A stretch of DNA of 64,000 nucleotides from assembly GCF_039526245.1 (NCBI RefSeq), contig NZ_BAAAIV010000012.1, positions 372,001-436,000 of the forward strand, written 5' to 3'. This DNA comes from Arthrobacter_H rhombi. Its GTDB lineage: Bacteria; Actinomycetota; Actinomycetes; Actinomycetales; Micrococcaceae. A program made the translations under genes and the position numbers. The notes beneath the pieces were generated by a model. The model ran no database searches. It was not told where the DNA came from and saw only the letters and a program-made list of their open reading frames with translations. Positions within the stretch are counted from its first letter, which is position 1. Each line of letters opens with the position of its first letter. Shown here piece after piece: positions 1-8,783 of this stretch.

Positions 1-77
1 CGAAGGACTTCTGGATGCTGGGCATCGGCCTGGCCCTGATCCTCGATTCCGCGAAGAAGAAGCGCAAGGTCAAGTAG
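1..77 (+). CDS. C-terminal end of an unidentified membrane protein (partial)
   Basis: The reading frame enters from the left edge and ends at a TAG at 75-77. Only 24 residues are visible: a hydrophobic stretch (FWMLGIGLALIL) followed by a very basic tail (KKKRKVK). This looks like a last membrane helix with a cytoplasmic positive end, as in an ABC transporter permease. The family cannot be named from so little sequence. Confidence 0.6.
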   Translation, partial: KDFWMLGIGLALILDSAKKKRKVK

Positions 78-150
78 CACCTGTCGCCGTCGCCGGCCGT
101 ATTCCCCTCCGTCTAGGGCTGGGGGATGCGGCCTGTCGCGTTAATGCCGG

Positions 151-651
151 TCAGGACGGGTCCAGCAGCATGTTCGTGATCCGGGCCGTGCATACGCGCC
201 GTCCGGCCTCATCGGACACGACGATCTCGTGGCTGGTGGTGCTCCGGCCCAGGTGCAGTGGCGTGCAGACACCGGTGACCAGTCCGGACGTCCCCGCCCG
301 GTGGTGCGTGACGTTGAGGTCCAGGCCCACCGGGCGCCCACCGGGGCCTGCATGCAACGCCGCAGCGAAGGAACCCAGGGTCTCGGCCAAGGCTGCACTG
401 GCCCCGCCGTGCAGGATGCCGGCCACCTGCTGGTTGCCCTCCACGGGCATGGTCGCCTCGACCCGCTCCACCGACATCGAGGTGAAGACGATCCCCAGCT
501 TCTCCACCAGGGTTCCGACGCCGTGGGCCGCGAGCATCGGCCACATCACCGCGGGTACCCCGTGCCGGGTGAGCTGCTCCCGGAAGGGGTTCACCCCGTC
601 GTCGTGTCCGGTGCCCGGAGCCACGGGGCCCAGCGTGTATTTGTCTGTCAT
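151..651 (-). CDS. PaaI-family hotdog-fold thioesterase
   Basis: This encodes a 166-residue protein of the PaaI/DUF4442-like hotdog thioesterase family, which hydrolyses aromatic or aliphatic acyl-CoA thioesters in the cytoplasm. The core motif is visible as GNQQVAGILHGGASAALAET, where the HGG-A-AE pattern carries the family's catalytic acidic residue. The frame stays open upstream, but those codons lie inside polA, so I chose the ATG at 649-651 (protein begins MTDKYTLGP). The gene diverges from polA with only 19 bases between the two starts. The natural acyl substrate cannot be told from sequence. Location beside polA is usual in Micrococcaceae and does not imply a DNA-repair role. Confidence 0.85.
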   Translation of the reverse strand: MTDKYTLGPVAPGTGHDDGVNPFREQLTRHGVPAVMWPMLAAHGVGTLVEKLGIVFTSMSVERVEATMPVEGNQQVAGILHGGASAALAETLGSFAAALHAGPGGRPVGLDLNVTHHRAGTSGLVTGVCTPLHLGRSTTSHEIVVSDEAGRRVCTARITNMLLDPS

Positions 652-657
652 GGCAAC

Positions 658-663
658 TAGGCT
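658..663 (+). promoter_or_regulatory. -10 element for leaderless polA
   Basis: TAGGCT is followed by 7 bases and then the GTG at 671. Transcription would start at the start codon itself, and no Shine-Dalgarno is present. Confidence 0.5.
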
Positions 664-670
664 GGCACCT

Positions 671-3370
671 GTGAGTCCAGCAACCAAAACCGACGCCCCC
701 GACACCCCGCGCCTGCTCGTCCTCGACGGGCATTCCATGGCCTTCCGCGCCTTCTATGCGCTGCCGGCGGAGAACTTCGCCACCGACACCGGACAGCACA
801 CCAATGCCGTCTATGGTTTCGTCTCGATGCTCATCAAGATGATCGAACAGCGCAAGCCGACCCACGTCGCCGTCGCCTTCGACCTGGACACCCCCACCTT
901 CCGCTCCCAGGAGTATGCCGAGTACAAGGGGGGCCGCAACAAGACACCCGAGGAGTTCTACGGGCAGATCGACCTCATCCAAAAGGTCATGGAGGCCATG
1001 AACATCCCCTCCATCACCATGGAAGGTTTCGAAGCCGATGACATCATCGCCACCCTGGCCCACGTCGGCGAGGGTGCCGGCTGGGACGTCCTGGTGGTTT
1101 CGGGCGACCGCGATGCCTTCCAGCTGATCACCGAGAAGACCACGGTGCTCTACCCGAAAAAGGGCATCTCCGACATCCCCCCGATGGACATCGCAGCGGT
1201 CGAGGAGAAGTACTTCGTGCGCCCGGAACGCTACCCCGACCTGGCGGCACTGGTGGGGGAGACCGCCGACAACCTTCCCGGCGTCCCCGGGGTGGGACCC
1301 AAGACCGCGGCGAAATGGATCAACCTCTACGGCGGGCTCGAGGGCGTGCTGGAGAACATGGAGTCGATCAAGGGCAAGGTCGGCGAATCGCTGCGCGAGC
1401 ACGTCGATGCCGTCCGCCGCAACCGGCACCTGAACCACCTGCTCACCGATCTGGACCTGCCCGTCGGCCTCGAGGCCCTGGAACTGGAGAACCCCAACCA
1501 CGACGCCATCGAGGAATTGTTCGACGCGCTGCAGTTCAACACCCTGCGCAAGCGCCTGTTCGACCTCTTTGGCGAGGACGAGAGCGAGCCGGAACCCGAG
1601 CTGGAGGTCCCGGAACCGTCACTGCTCGATTCCGCCGCTGCGCTGGAGGCCTGGTTCCACGACCACGGCGCCCACAACATCGGTGTGCACCTGGAAACCG
1701 TCGGCTCCGCCGGGGGCGGCGATGACGCGGTGGGCATCGGCCTGGCCGCCGAATCGGCGACGGCGTACGTGGACCTCGAGGGCCTGGATCCCGAGGCGGA
1801 GGCGGCGCTGGCGCGGTTGTTGGGATCGTCCGACTACAAGCTGGCCATCCACGACTACAAGGCGGGCTACAAGCTGTTGGCCGCCCGCGGCATCGAGCTG
1901 GGACCGGTCGTCGACGACACGATGATCTCCGCCTACCTGATCCAGCCGGACCGCCGCAGCCATGAGCTGGCCGACATCGCCCAGCACCACCTGCGGATCC
2001 CCTTGGCCGCGGACGCCCCGGCGGAGTCCGGGCAGCTGGCGCTGGACCTGGGGGAGTCACGGTCCGCCGCACCGGTGGTCCGTGCCGCCTACGTGGTCCG
2101 CGAACTGAGCATCTACCTCACCGGGCAGGTCCTCGAACGTGGAGCCAGCACCCTGCTGGCCGACATGGAGTTGCCGCTGTCAGTGGTGCTCGCACGGATG
2201 GAACGCGTGGGCATTGCCGTGGACGCCGGCCGCCTCGCGGACCTGATGTCCGACTTCGGCACCACCATCGAGACCGCCACCGCCGAGGCCTTTGCCGCCA
2301 TCGGCCACGAGGTGAACCTCGGATCCCCGAAGCAGCTGCAGGTCGTGCTCTTCGAGGAACTGGAGCTGCCCCGGACCAAGAAGATCAAGACCGGTTTCAC
2401 CACCGACGCCGACTCGCTGGCCGATCTGCTGGCCAAGACCCAGCACCCGTTCCTGGCGTCCCTGATGGCCCACCGAGACGCGTCCAAGCTGCGCCAGACC
2501 GTCGAGGGGCTCCAGAAGGCCATCGCCGACGATGGACGGATCCACACCACCTACGCCCAGACGATCGCCGCCACCGGACGGCTTTCCTCGCTGAACCCGA
2601 ACCTGCAGAACATCCCGGTCCGCAGCGAGGCCGGCCGGCGGATCCGCGAGGTATTCGTCGTCGGGGAGGGCTACGAGACCCTGCTGACCGCCGACTACTC
2701 GCAGATCGAAATGCGCATCATGGCCCATCTTTCCGGCGATGAGGCACTGATCCAGGCGTTCAAGGACGGGGAGGACCTCCACCGTTTCGTCGGTTCCCAC
2801 GTCTTCGGCGTCGACCCCGCTGATGTCACGGCCGAGATGCGCTCGAAGGTCAAGGCCATGTCCTACGGCCTGGCCTACGGTCTGAGCTCCTTTGGCCTCT
2901 CCAAGCAGCTGGGCGTCCCCGTCGACGAGGCCCGGGGGCTCATGAAGGACTACTTCTCCCGGTTCGGAGCGGTCCGCGACTACCTGCGCTCCGTCGTGGA
3001 CCAGGCGCGCAAGGACGGCTACACCTCCACCATCGAGGGGCGCCGCCGCTACCTTCCCGACCTGGCCAGCGACAACCGCCAATTACGTGACATGGCCGAA
3101 CGCGCCGCCTTGAACGCCCCCATCCAGGGTTCCGCCGCTGACATCATCAAACGCGCCATGCTCGGCGTCGATGCGGGTCTGCGGGAACAGGAACTGAGCT
3201 CGCGCATGATGCTGCAGGTCCACGACGAACTCGTCCTGGAGGTGGCACCCGGAGAGTCGGAAGCCGTCACCGCGCTCGTGCGCGAACACATGGGATCCGC
3301 AGCGGATCTCACAGTCCCACTTGATGTCCAGGTCGGTACCGGCCACAGCTGGCAGGAGGCCGCACACTGA
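671..3370 (+). CDS. polA: DNA polymerase I
   Basis: This 899-residue enzyme fills gaps in excision repair and replaces Okazaki primers. The 5' nuclease domain comes first (about residues 15-310), with GFEADDIIA, VVSGDRDAFQL and DNLPGVPGVGPKTA. The polymerase domain shows motif A (LTADYSQIEMR), motif B (RSKVKAMSYGLAYG) and motif C (MLQVHDELVLE). In the middle 3'-5' exonuclease domain I do not see the DxE metal-binding motif; the equivalent stretch reads GVHLETVG. Proofreading is therefore probably absent, as in other actinobacterial and Taq-type Pol I. GTG 671 is preferred because of the TAGGCT-N7 spacing; ATG 650 is an alternative adding 7 residues. The open frame back to 170 is antisense to the thioesterase and is not coding. 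Confidence 0.96.
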   Translation: MSPATKTDAPDTPRLLVLDGHSMAFRAFYALPAENFATDTGQHTNAVYGFVSMLIKMIEQRKPTHVAVAFDLDTPTFRSQEYAEYKGGRNKTPEEFYGQIDLIQKVMEAMNIPSITMEGFEADDIIATLAHVGEGAGWDVLVVSGDRDAFQLITEKTTVLYPKKGISDIPPMDIAAVEEKYFVRPERYPDLAALVGETADNLPGVPGVGPKTAAKWINLYGGLEGVLENMESIKGKVGESLREHVDAVRRNRHLNHLLTDLDLPVGLEALELENPNHDAIEELFDALQFNTLRKRLFDLFGEDESEPEPELEVPEPSLLDSAAALEAWFHDHGAHNIGVHLETVGSAGGGDDAVGIGLAAESATAYVDLEGLDPEAEAALARLLGSSDYKLAIHDYKAGYKLLAARGIELGPVVDDTMISAYLIQPDRRSHELADIAQHHLRIPLAADAPAESGQLALDLGESRSAAPVVRAAYVVRELSIYLTGQVLERGASTLLADMELPLSVVLARMERVGIAVDAGRLADLMSDFGTTIETATAEAFAAIGHEVNLGSPKQLQVVLFEELELPRTKKIKTGFTTDADSLADLLAKTQHPFLASLMAHRDASKLRQTVEGLQKAIADDGRIHTTYAQTIAATGRLSSLNPNLQNIPVRSEAGRRIREVFVVGEGYETLLTADYSQIEMRIMAHLSGDEALIQAFKDGEDLHRFVGSHVFGVDPADVTAEMRSKVKAMSYGLAYGLSSFGLSKQLGVPVDEARGLMKDYFSRFGAVRDYLRSVVDQARKDGYTSTIEGRRRYLPDLASDNRQLRDMAERAALNAPIQGSAADIIKRAMLGVDAGLREQELSSRMMLQVHDELVLEVAPGESEAVTALVREHMGSAADLTVPLDVQVGTGHSWQEAAH

Positions 3371-4707
3371 TGACCACCACGAACACGACACCCACCACCG
3401 ATGCCACCGGGCTGCGTCACGAGATCTTCTCTGCAGGATTCCTCCCGTCAGCCCCCGACGCCGAACCGCAGGTGGACCAGCGCACCGCCGACTGGTTCCG
3501 TGCCGTCCGCACCGGATTCCACGAACAGCCCTACACCGCACCCGAAGTCGCCCGCCTCGCGGGGACCTACCAGGTGGATGGCCGTGTGCTCGTCGGAGTG
3601 TACGACGACGAGGCCCCGGCGCCGTCGTTGGACGCCGGGATCCCGGTCGCTACCTTTGCCGAGTTCCGCAAGACCCTGAACACCGGAGGCGGGAACCTGG
3701 TCGAGAGCCACCTCATCACGGTCGTCACCGTCCGTCCGAGCCACCGGCGCCGGGGCATCCTGCGCCGGATGATGACCGACTCGCTGGATCGTGCCCGGGC
3801 CGCCGGCCTCCCGATCGCCGCGCTGACGGCCTCCGAGGCCACGATCTACGGCCGGTTCGGTTTCGGGCCGGCCACGTCGTTGGCCTCGGTCCACGTCGAC
3901 GTCAAGGGGGGATTGCCCATCGTGGCGCCCGCCGAGGGACAGGTTGTCGCCGTCGATCCCGCATCCCTGCAGGACCTCGCCCCGGAATTGTTCGAACGCT
4001 TCCATGCCGGACACCGTGGGTCCATTGGCCGCCAGGAGGCCTACACGCTGCGGGCGACCGGCCGGCTGGCACCCGACGCCGCGAAGGACGATCCGACGCT
4101 GCGCGCTGCGGTCCACCTCGACGCCCACGGCGAACCGCAGGGGTTCCTGACGTATTCCTTCGCCGGGTGGGACACCTCCCCGGTCACCATGAAGATCCGT
4201 GACCTGGTGGCCGCCACCGGCGCCGCGCGCCGCGAGCTGTGGCGTTACCTGGGCGCCCACGACCTCGTCGAGCGCGTCGAATACGGTGCTGCCGCACCCG
4301 ACGATTCGCTGCCCTGGATGATCAACGACCCGCGCCGGGTCACCGTCACCGAGACCGAGGACCTGCTGTGGCTGCGCATCCTCGACGTACCCGCTGCCCT
4401 GCGTGCCCGGGAGTACGCGGGCGATGGGTCCCTGCGGATCCGGGTCACCGATGCCCTTGGCTATGCCGCGGGGACCTGGGATCTGGGCGTCAACGGGGAC
4501 ACCGTCAGCGTGGACACCGTCGAGGACGGTTCCGCCGCGGATCTCGAACTCGACGTCGCCGTGCTCGGCTCACTTTACCTGGGTGGGGCCAGCGTGCGCG
4601 TTGTGGCCGAGGCCGGCAGGGTGAAGGTTTCCTCGGATGAGGCGTTGGGCCGGGCGTCGGCACTGTTCGACCTCCCGGTGGCCCCCTACGCCATCAACGG
4701 TTTCTAG
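3370..4707 (+). CDS. Eis-like GNAT N-acetyltransferase
   Basis: This 445-residue protein of the Eis (enhanced intracellular survival) family transfers acetyl groups from acetyl-CoA to amines, including aminoglycosides in mycobacteria. The acetyl-CoA site RPSHRRRGILRRMM lies near residue 125, and IYGRFGFG holds the tyrosine used as general acid. The protein ends in phenylalanine (PYAINGF), matching the family's catalytic C-terminal carboxylate. A central GNAT-like half and a C-terminal sterol-carrier-like half follow the usual order. The ATG overlaps the polA stop by one base (TGATG), so it is translationally coupled to polA. Substrate is unknown; calling it a resistance gene would be inference. 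Confidence 0.85.
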   Translation: MTTTNTTPTTDATGLRHEIFSAGFLPSAPDAEPQVDQRTADWFRAVRTGFHEQPYTAPEVARLAGTYQVDGRVLVGVYDDEAPAPSLDAGIPVATFAEFRKTLNTGGGNLVESHLITVVTVRPSHRRRGILRRMMTDSLDRARAAGLPIAALTASEATIYGRFGFGPATSLASVHVDVKGGLPIVAPAEGQVVAVDPASLQDLAPELFERFHAGHRGSIGRQEAYTLRATGRLAPDAAKDDPTLRAAVHLDAHGEPQGFLTYSFAGWDTSPVTMKIRDLVAATGAARRELWRYLGAHDLVERVEYGAAAPDDSLPWMINDPRRVTVTETEDLLWLRILDVPAALRAREYAGDGSLRIRVTDALGYAAGTWDLGVNGDTVSVDTVEDGSAADLELDVAVLGSLYLGGASVRVVAEAGRVKVSSDEALGRASALFDLPVAPYAINGF

Positions 4708-4767
4708 GGGAAACGGGAGAGCCGGGATCCTCGCGCGGGTCCGCTGACGGGCGACGCGCCCGGCGTT

Positions 4768-4797
4768 TTGACCGGCCGCCAATCGGGGGACTAAACT
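4768..4797 (+). promoter_or_regulatory. rpsA promoter
   Basis: TTGACC at 4768-4773 and TAAACT at 4792-4797 are separated by 18 bases, close to the housekeeping sigma consensus. Start would be near 4804, leaving a leader of about 118 bases before rpsA. Confidence 0.65.
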
Positions 4798-4921
4798 CAA
4801 GTGGTGACTGCTGGGGTGTTCCATGCCCTCCGTCGCAACAATTTCAGTTCCATCTTCGGAGCATGCCGGGACTTCCGGCCCTTCGACTGACGCAATCTAT
4901 CCACATCGGAGCCCCTACTAC

Positions 4922-6391
4922 ATGACCATCACCTCCAACGAGAAGACCGGTACCCCGCAGGTCGCCATCAACGACATCGGGACCGCTGAAGACTTCCTCG
5001 CAGCCGTCGACGCCACCATCAAGTACTTCAACGATGGCGACCTCGTCGAAGGCACCGTCGTCAAGGTCGACCGCGACGAAGTCCTGCTCGACATCGGTTA
5101 CAAGACCGAGGGTGTCATTCCTTCCCGCGAGCTTTCCATCAAGCACGACGTTGACCCCGGTGACGTCGTCGCCGTCGGCGACAACGTCGAAGCCCTCGTC
5201 CTCACCAAGGAGGACAAGGAAGGCCGCTTGATCCTGTCCAAGAAGCGCGCTCAGTACGAGCGTGCCTGGGGCGACATCGAAAAGATCAAGGAAGAAGACG
5301 GAGTCGTCACCGGCACCGTCATCGAGGTGGTCAAGGGTGGCCTCATCCTCGACATCGGCCTGCGCGGCTTCCTGCCGGCATCGCTGGTCGAAATGCGCCG
5401 CGTGCGCGATCTGGCCCCGTACATCGGCCAGGAGATCGAAGCCAAGATCATCGAGCTGGACAAGAACCGCAACAACGTGGTCCTGTCCCGCCGTGCCTGG
5501 CTCGAGCAGACCCAGTCCGAGGTCCGCTCCACGTTCCTCAACAAGCTGGAAAAGGGCCAGGTTCGTCCCGGCGTCGTTTCCTCCATCGTCAACTTCGGTG
5601 CCTTCGTGGACCTGGGTGGCGTGGACGGCCTCGTGCACGTCTCCGAGCTGTCCTGGAAGCACATCGACCACCCGAACGAGGTTGTCGAGGTTGGCCAGGA
5701 AGTCACCGTCGAGGTCCTCGAGGTCGATCTGGATCGCGAGCGCGTCTCCCTGTCGCTGAAGGCGACCCAGGAAGATCCGTGGCAGACCTTCGCCCGCACC
5801 CACGCCCTGGGCCAGGTTGTGCCGGGTAAGGTCACCAAGCTGGTTCCGTTCGGTGCGTTCGTTCGCGTCGAAGACGGCATCGAAGGCCTCGTGCACATCT
5901 CGGAGCTGGCCGTGCGCCACGTCGAGCTGGCCGAGCAGGTCGTCTCCGTCGGAGACGAGCTCTTCGTCAAGGTCATCGACATCGACCTGGAACGCCGCCG
6001 CATCAGCCTGTCGCTGAAGCAGGCCAACGAGGGCGTCGATCCCGAGGGCTCCGAATTCGATCCGGCTCTGTACGGCATGGCCGCAGAGTACGACGAAGAG
6101 GGCAACTACAAGTACCCGGAGGGCTTCGACCCGGAGACCAACGAGTGGCTCGAAGGCTTCGACACCCAGCGCACCGCCTGGGAGCAGCAGTACGCCGATG
6201 CCCAGGCCCGCTGGGAGTCGCACAAGAAGCAGGTTGCCGAGCACCTGGCTCAGGACACGGCCGTCGCCGAAGGCGTCACCTCCGAGTCCGCGTCGACCAG
6301 CTACTCCTCCGAGGCTCCGGCCCCCGAGGCCGGCACGCTGGCTTCCGACGAGGCCCTCGCCGCACTGCGCGAGAAGCTCACGGGCGCCTAA
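4922..6391 (+). CDS. rpsA: 30S ribosomal protein S1
   Basis: This 489-residue protein binds mRNA at the 30S subunit and helps load transcripts. Four S1 RNA-binding repeats run from about residue 35 to 365; the best-conserved are GVVSSIVNFGAFVDLGGVDG and GKVTKLVPFGAFVRVEDGIE, each followed by LVHISEL-type strands. The tail is acidic and low in complexity, as in other actinobacterial S1 proteins, which have four repeats instead of the six in E. coli. The frame is open from 4823, but the product from ATG 4922 (MTITSNEKTG) matches the family start. A strong promoter precedes it and a strong terminator follows, so it is probably transcribed alone. Confidence 0.96.
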   Translation: MTITSNEKTGTPQVAINDIGTAEDFLAAVDATIKYFNDGDLVEGTVVKVDRDEVLLDIGYKTEGVIPSRELSIKHDVDPGDVVAVGDNVEALVLTKEDKEGRLILSKKRAQYERAWGDIEKIKEEDGVVTGTVIEVVKGGLILDIGLRGFLPASLVEMRRVRDLAPYIGQEIEAKIIELDKNRNNVVLSRRAWLEQTQSEVRSTFLNKLEKGQVRPGVVSSIVNFGAFVDLGGVDGLVHVSELSWKHIDHPNEVVEVGQEVTVEVLEVDLDRERVSLSLKATQEDPWQTFARTHALGQVVPGKVTKLVPFGAFVRVEDGIEGLVHISELAVRHVELAEQVVSVGDELFVKVIDIDLERRRISLSLKQANEGVDPEGSEFDPALYGMAAEYDEEGNYKYPEGFDPETNEWLEGFDTQRTAWEQQYADAQARWESHKKQVAEHLAQDTAVAEGVTSESASTSYSSEAPAPEAGTLASDEALAALREKLTGA

Positions 6392-6421
6392 GCCTGTAGC
6401 ACCCGCAGAGAGGCTTGCCTC

Positions 6422-6466
6422 GCCGGGGCCCACGTACCTTCGGGTACGTGGGCCCCGGCCTTTTAA
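6422..6466 (+). terminator. Intrinsic terminator after rpsA
   Basis: A perfect 17-bp stem (6422-6438 with 6443-6459) closes on a TTCG tetraloop and is followed by CTTTTAA. Confidence 0.93.
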
Positions 6467-6492
6467 CCACCCACCGGCAGAAGGACGACATC

Positions 6493-6783
6493 ATGGATAC
6501 CTCGGGCTGGCTGGTCACGCGACGTGACGACGGGGAAACCGTCGGATACCTCGAACCGCTGGCTGACGACTATTCACTCGTCCAGGCGCGGAGCCTCCTC
6601 GGCCACACCGTTGGTGGGCCTTCCGGGCTCCTGGAAGCAGAAGAGCTGCTCGTGGAACGGGGTATTTCCGAGCTGGCCGAGCGGTGGATGCTCCGTGACG
6701 CCCCCGAGGAGCTGGGCGACGGCGTCGTCATCCTCGAGACCTCGACGGACGGCATCGTCGTCGCCCATGCCGATCTGGCGTAG
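6493..6783 (+). CDS. Small conserved hypothetical protein
   Basis: This encodes 96 residues (begins MDTSGWLVTRRDDG) with no family I recognise. It is acidic and soluble, with no signal peptide or membrane segment. AGAAGG about 10 bases before ATG 6493 is a fair ribosome site and decides the start; the frame is open further back but runs through the rpsA terminator. It sits alone between that terminator and the convergent rsmC-like gene. Codon use fits its neighbours, so it is probably real, but no function can be inferred. Confidence 0.65.
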   Translation: MDTSGWLVTRRDDGETVGYLEPLADDYSLVQARSLLGHTVGGPSGLLEAEELLVERGISELAERWMLRDAPEELGDGVVILETSTDGIVVAHADLA

Positions 6784-6881
6784 GCGGGGGTCTACGGTCG
6801 TCGGGTCCAGGTGGCGTGGCCCGATGTCCCCGGTTTCCTGCAGCGTCCCGACGAAGCGGCTCCTGGGGGTTCGGCGGCCGG

Positions 6882-8024
6882 TTAGCGCTTGGTTGAGACC
6901 GTCACGGTGAACTTGGGGTTCCTCGCCACCTGGCGGGTGGGTCCCACCAGTCGCGCCAGATGGCTGCGATACGCAAGATGCGAGTTCCACACGCACCAGA
7001 GTTCCCCGCCGGGGGCCAGCACGCGGCCGGCATCGGCCATGAGCTTCAGGGCGATGCCCGCGTGGACCGCGTTGCCCACGTGGAAGGGCGGGTTCAGCAC
7101 GATGAAGTGGCGTGAGGAGTCGGGCAGGGCGTGGAGGGCGTCGTCGCGGACACACTGCAACCGCTCCTGTACGCCGTTGGCGAGGCCAGTGGCCCGGGTC
7201 GAGGCAACGGCCGACGCCGATTGGTCGCAGGCTTCCACCTGCAGCGCGGGCCGCATGAGCGCCAGATAGGTGGCGATCGTGCCATTTCCACACCCCAGGT
7301 CGACGGCGGTCTCAGATGAGCGGGCACCTTCAAGGTGGGGGAGCAGGAACCTGGTCCCGGGATCGAGCTTGGCACCGCCAAAGGTGGAGGCAAAGGCGCG
7401 CAATTGGAGGGGGCGGGCCAGGCCGACGTCGTGTTGGGAAGCCAGCGGAAAGCGGGGCGCCGGAAGGATCTCCAGTGCCCTGGGGCCGGTGGCGGTGAGC
7501 ACCCGCGATTTATGCCCTGCCCGGCTGGCCGTGACGCTGCCGAAGTAGCGTTCCAGCACGGAATTCATGGCCAGGGTCATGTGCTTGACCCGGCCCCCTG
7601 CCAGGACGACGACGTCGGGATGTGCATGGCGGGCTACCAGATCCGCGATCTCCTCCAAGGCGTCGAGCGAGCGGGGCAACTGGAGCAGGACGAGACCCGC
7701 ACCGGTGAAGAGTTCGGGTGTCAGGGTGACGTGCACGTATTGGCCCGCTGTGCCGTCGCGGCGGGCAGCGTTGGCGTCCACGGCTCGTTCTCCGGACAGG
7801 GCGTCCTGGTGGACGCGGAGTCCCGAGGCGCCGTGGGCGATCGCCCCCAGGGTGAGGGCGCCGTAATGGTCGTTGACGACGACCACCGAATTCCGGCTGC
7901 CCGGGATCAGCCCGCGGTCCGCGGCGGTCTCGAGCAACAGCAGGTCTGCGCCGTCGTAGGCCTTCAGCTCGGGGGACTCCACGTCCGGCCAGCGGCGTAG
8001 TGCCGAGGCATCAAATCCACTCAT
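6882..8024 (-). CDS. RsmC/RlmG-type class I SAM-dependent rRNA methyltransferase
   Basis: This 380-residue protein resembles the RsmC/RlmG enzymes, which make N2-methylguanosine in 16S or 23S rRNA. The C-terminal catalytic half has the SAM loop DLGCGNGTIATYL and the amino-methylating motif LNPPFHVG. The N-terminal half is the degenerate methyltransferase-like domain typical of this family. The start at 8024 forms an ATGA overlap with the yigZ stop and follows GGGAAGG, so the two genes are coupled. Whether the target is 16S G1207, 23S G1835 or another site cannot be decided here. Confidence 0.85.
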   Translation of the reverse strand: MSGFDASALRRWPDVESPELKAYDGADLLLLETAADRGLIPGSRNSVVVVNDHYGALTLGAIAHGASGLRVHQDALSGERAVDANAARRDGTAGQYVHVTLTPELFTGAGLVLLQLPRSLDALEEIADLVARHAHPDVVVLAGGRVKHMTLAMNSVLERYFGSVTASRAGHKSRVLTATGPRALEILPAPRFPLASQHDVGLARPLQLRAFASTFGGAKLDPGTRFLLPHLEGARSSETAVDLGCGNGTIATYLALMRPALQVEACDQSASAVASTRATGLANGVQERLQCVRDDALHALPDSSRHFIVLNPPFHVGNAVHAGIALKLMADAGRVLAPGGELWCVWNSHLAYRSHLARLVGPTRQVARNPKFTVTVSTKR

Positions 8025-8713
8025 GGGGCCTTCCCGGGTTCCAGATCGACCCATTCGCTGCCGGTATGTACTGCTGTGGCACGTCCCGCGGTCAAGGTGG
8101 CCAGGCGGCCGGCAAAGGCCGCGGCGGCGTCGGGGCCATCGGGCAGGGCGATGCGCAGGGTGGCCAGCTTCGGCCCGTAATCGGTGCCCAGGACAGTGGT
8201 CCCCGCGGCGCGCAGTTCGTTTTCGAGGCGCCCGGCGCCGGCGTGGTCCGCATCGATGCCGAAGAGTGCCATGCGCTGCCGCACGATCAACGGGGCGCCG
8301 TCGAGGGCCGTGGAGACTGCTTCGGAATAGGCACGCACCAGTCCGCCGGCACCGAGCAGGATGCCGCCGAAGTACCTCACGACCACCGCGGTGATGTCCG
8401 ATAGGTCGGTGCCCCCGTGGGGTGCCTGGCGCTTGGAGATCGCCTCGAGCATGGGGGCACCGGCAGTCCCGGAGGGTTCGCCGTCGTCATTGCTGCGCTG
8501 GATCCCACGGTCGGGACCGATCACGAAGGCAGAACAGTGGTGCCGTGCATCGTGGTGCCGTTTGCGCAGGCCCGCGAGCGCGGAGCGGGCCTCCTCTTCA
8601 GTTTCAGTGCGGAAGAGGTACGCGATGAACCGGGAACGCTTGATCTCCAGTTCGTGGCTGGTCGCCGAGGCCAGGGTCGTGTAGGCGACTGGTGTCGTGG
8701 CGGTCCCGGGCAT
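8021..8713 (-). CDS. yigZ: YigZ / IMPACT family protein
   Basis: This 230-residue protein belongs to the UPF0029 IMPACT family, related to the N-terminal half of eukaryotic IMPACT. The signature region is clear: HDARHHCSAFVIG followed by DDGEPSGTAGAPML. A C-terminal ferredoxin-like DUF1949 domain follows from about residue 140. In bacteria the role is unsettled; regulation of translation is suggested from the eukaryotic homologue. The ATG at 8711-8713 follows a TAGACT-N6 leaderless promoter. The gene diverges from coaE and heads a two-gene operon with the rRNA methyltransferase. Confidence 0.9.
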   Translation of the reverse strand: MPGTATTPVAYTTLASATSHELEIKRSRFIAYLFRTETEEEARSALAGLRKRHHDARHHCSAFVIGPDRGIQRSNDDGEPSGTAGAPMLEAISKRQAPHGGTDLSDITAVVVRYFGGILLGAGGLVRAYSEAVSTALDGAPLIVRQRMALFGIDADHAGAGRLENELRAAGTTVLGTDYGPKLATLRIALPDGPDAAAAFAGRLATLTAGRATAVHTGSEWVDLEPGKAP

Positions 8714-8719
8714 CCCTCC

Positions 8720-8725
8720 AGTCTA
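8720..8725 (-). promoter_or_regulatory. -10 element for leaderless yigZ
   Basis: TAGACT on the minus strand, then 6 bases, then ATG. The spacer GGAGGG would also look like a ribosome site if it were transcribed. Confidence 0.55.
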
Positions 8726-8771
8726 GACGCGCGCGGTCCCTCCCGTGGCCCGACGAGGCGGGGCTTCCCAC

Positions 8772-8777
8772 TAGACT
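8772..8777 (+). promoter_or_regulatory. -10 element for leaderless coaE
   Basis: TAGACT, 6 bases, then ATG 8784. It mirrors the yigZ promoter about 50 bases away on the other strand. Confidence 0.55.
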
Positions 8778-8783
8778 GGGGGA

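Noticed and set aside
170..670. N-terminal extension of DNA polymerase I by about 167 residues
   Set aside because: The stretch is antisense to the thioesterase gene, which has a clear hotdog motif, and it precedes the conserved polA start.
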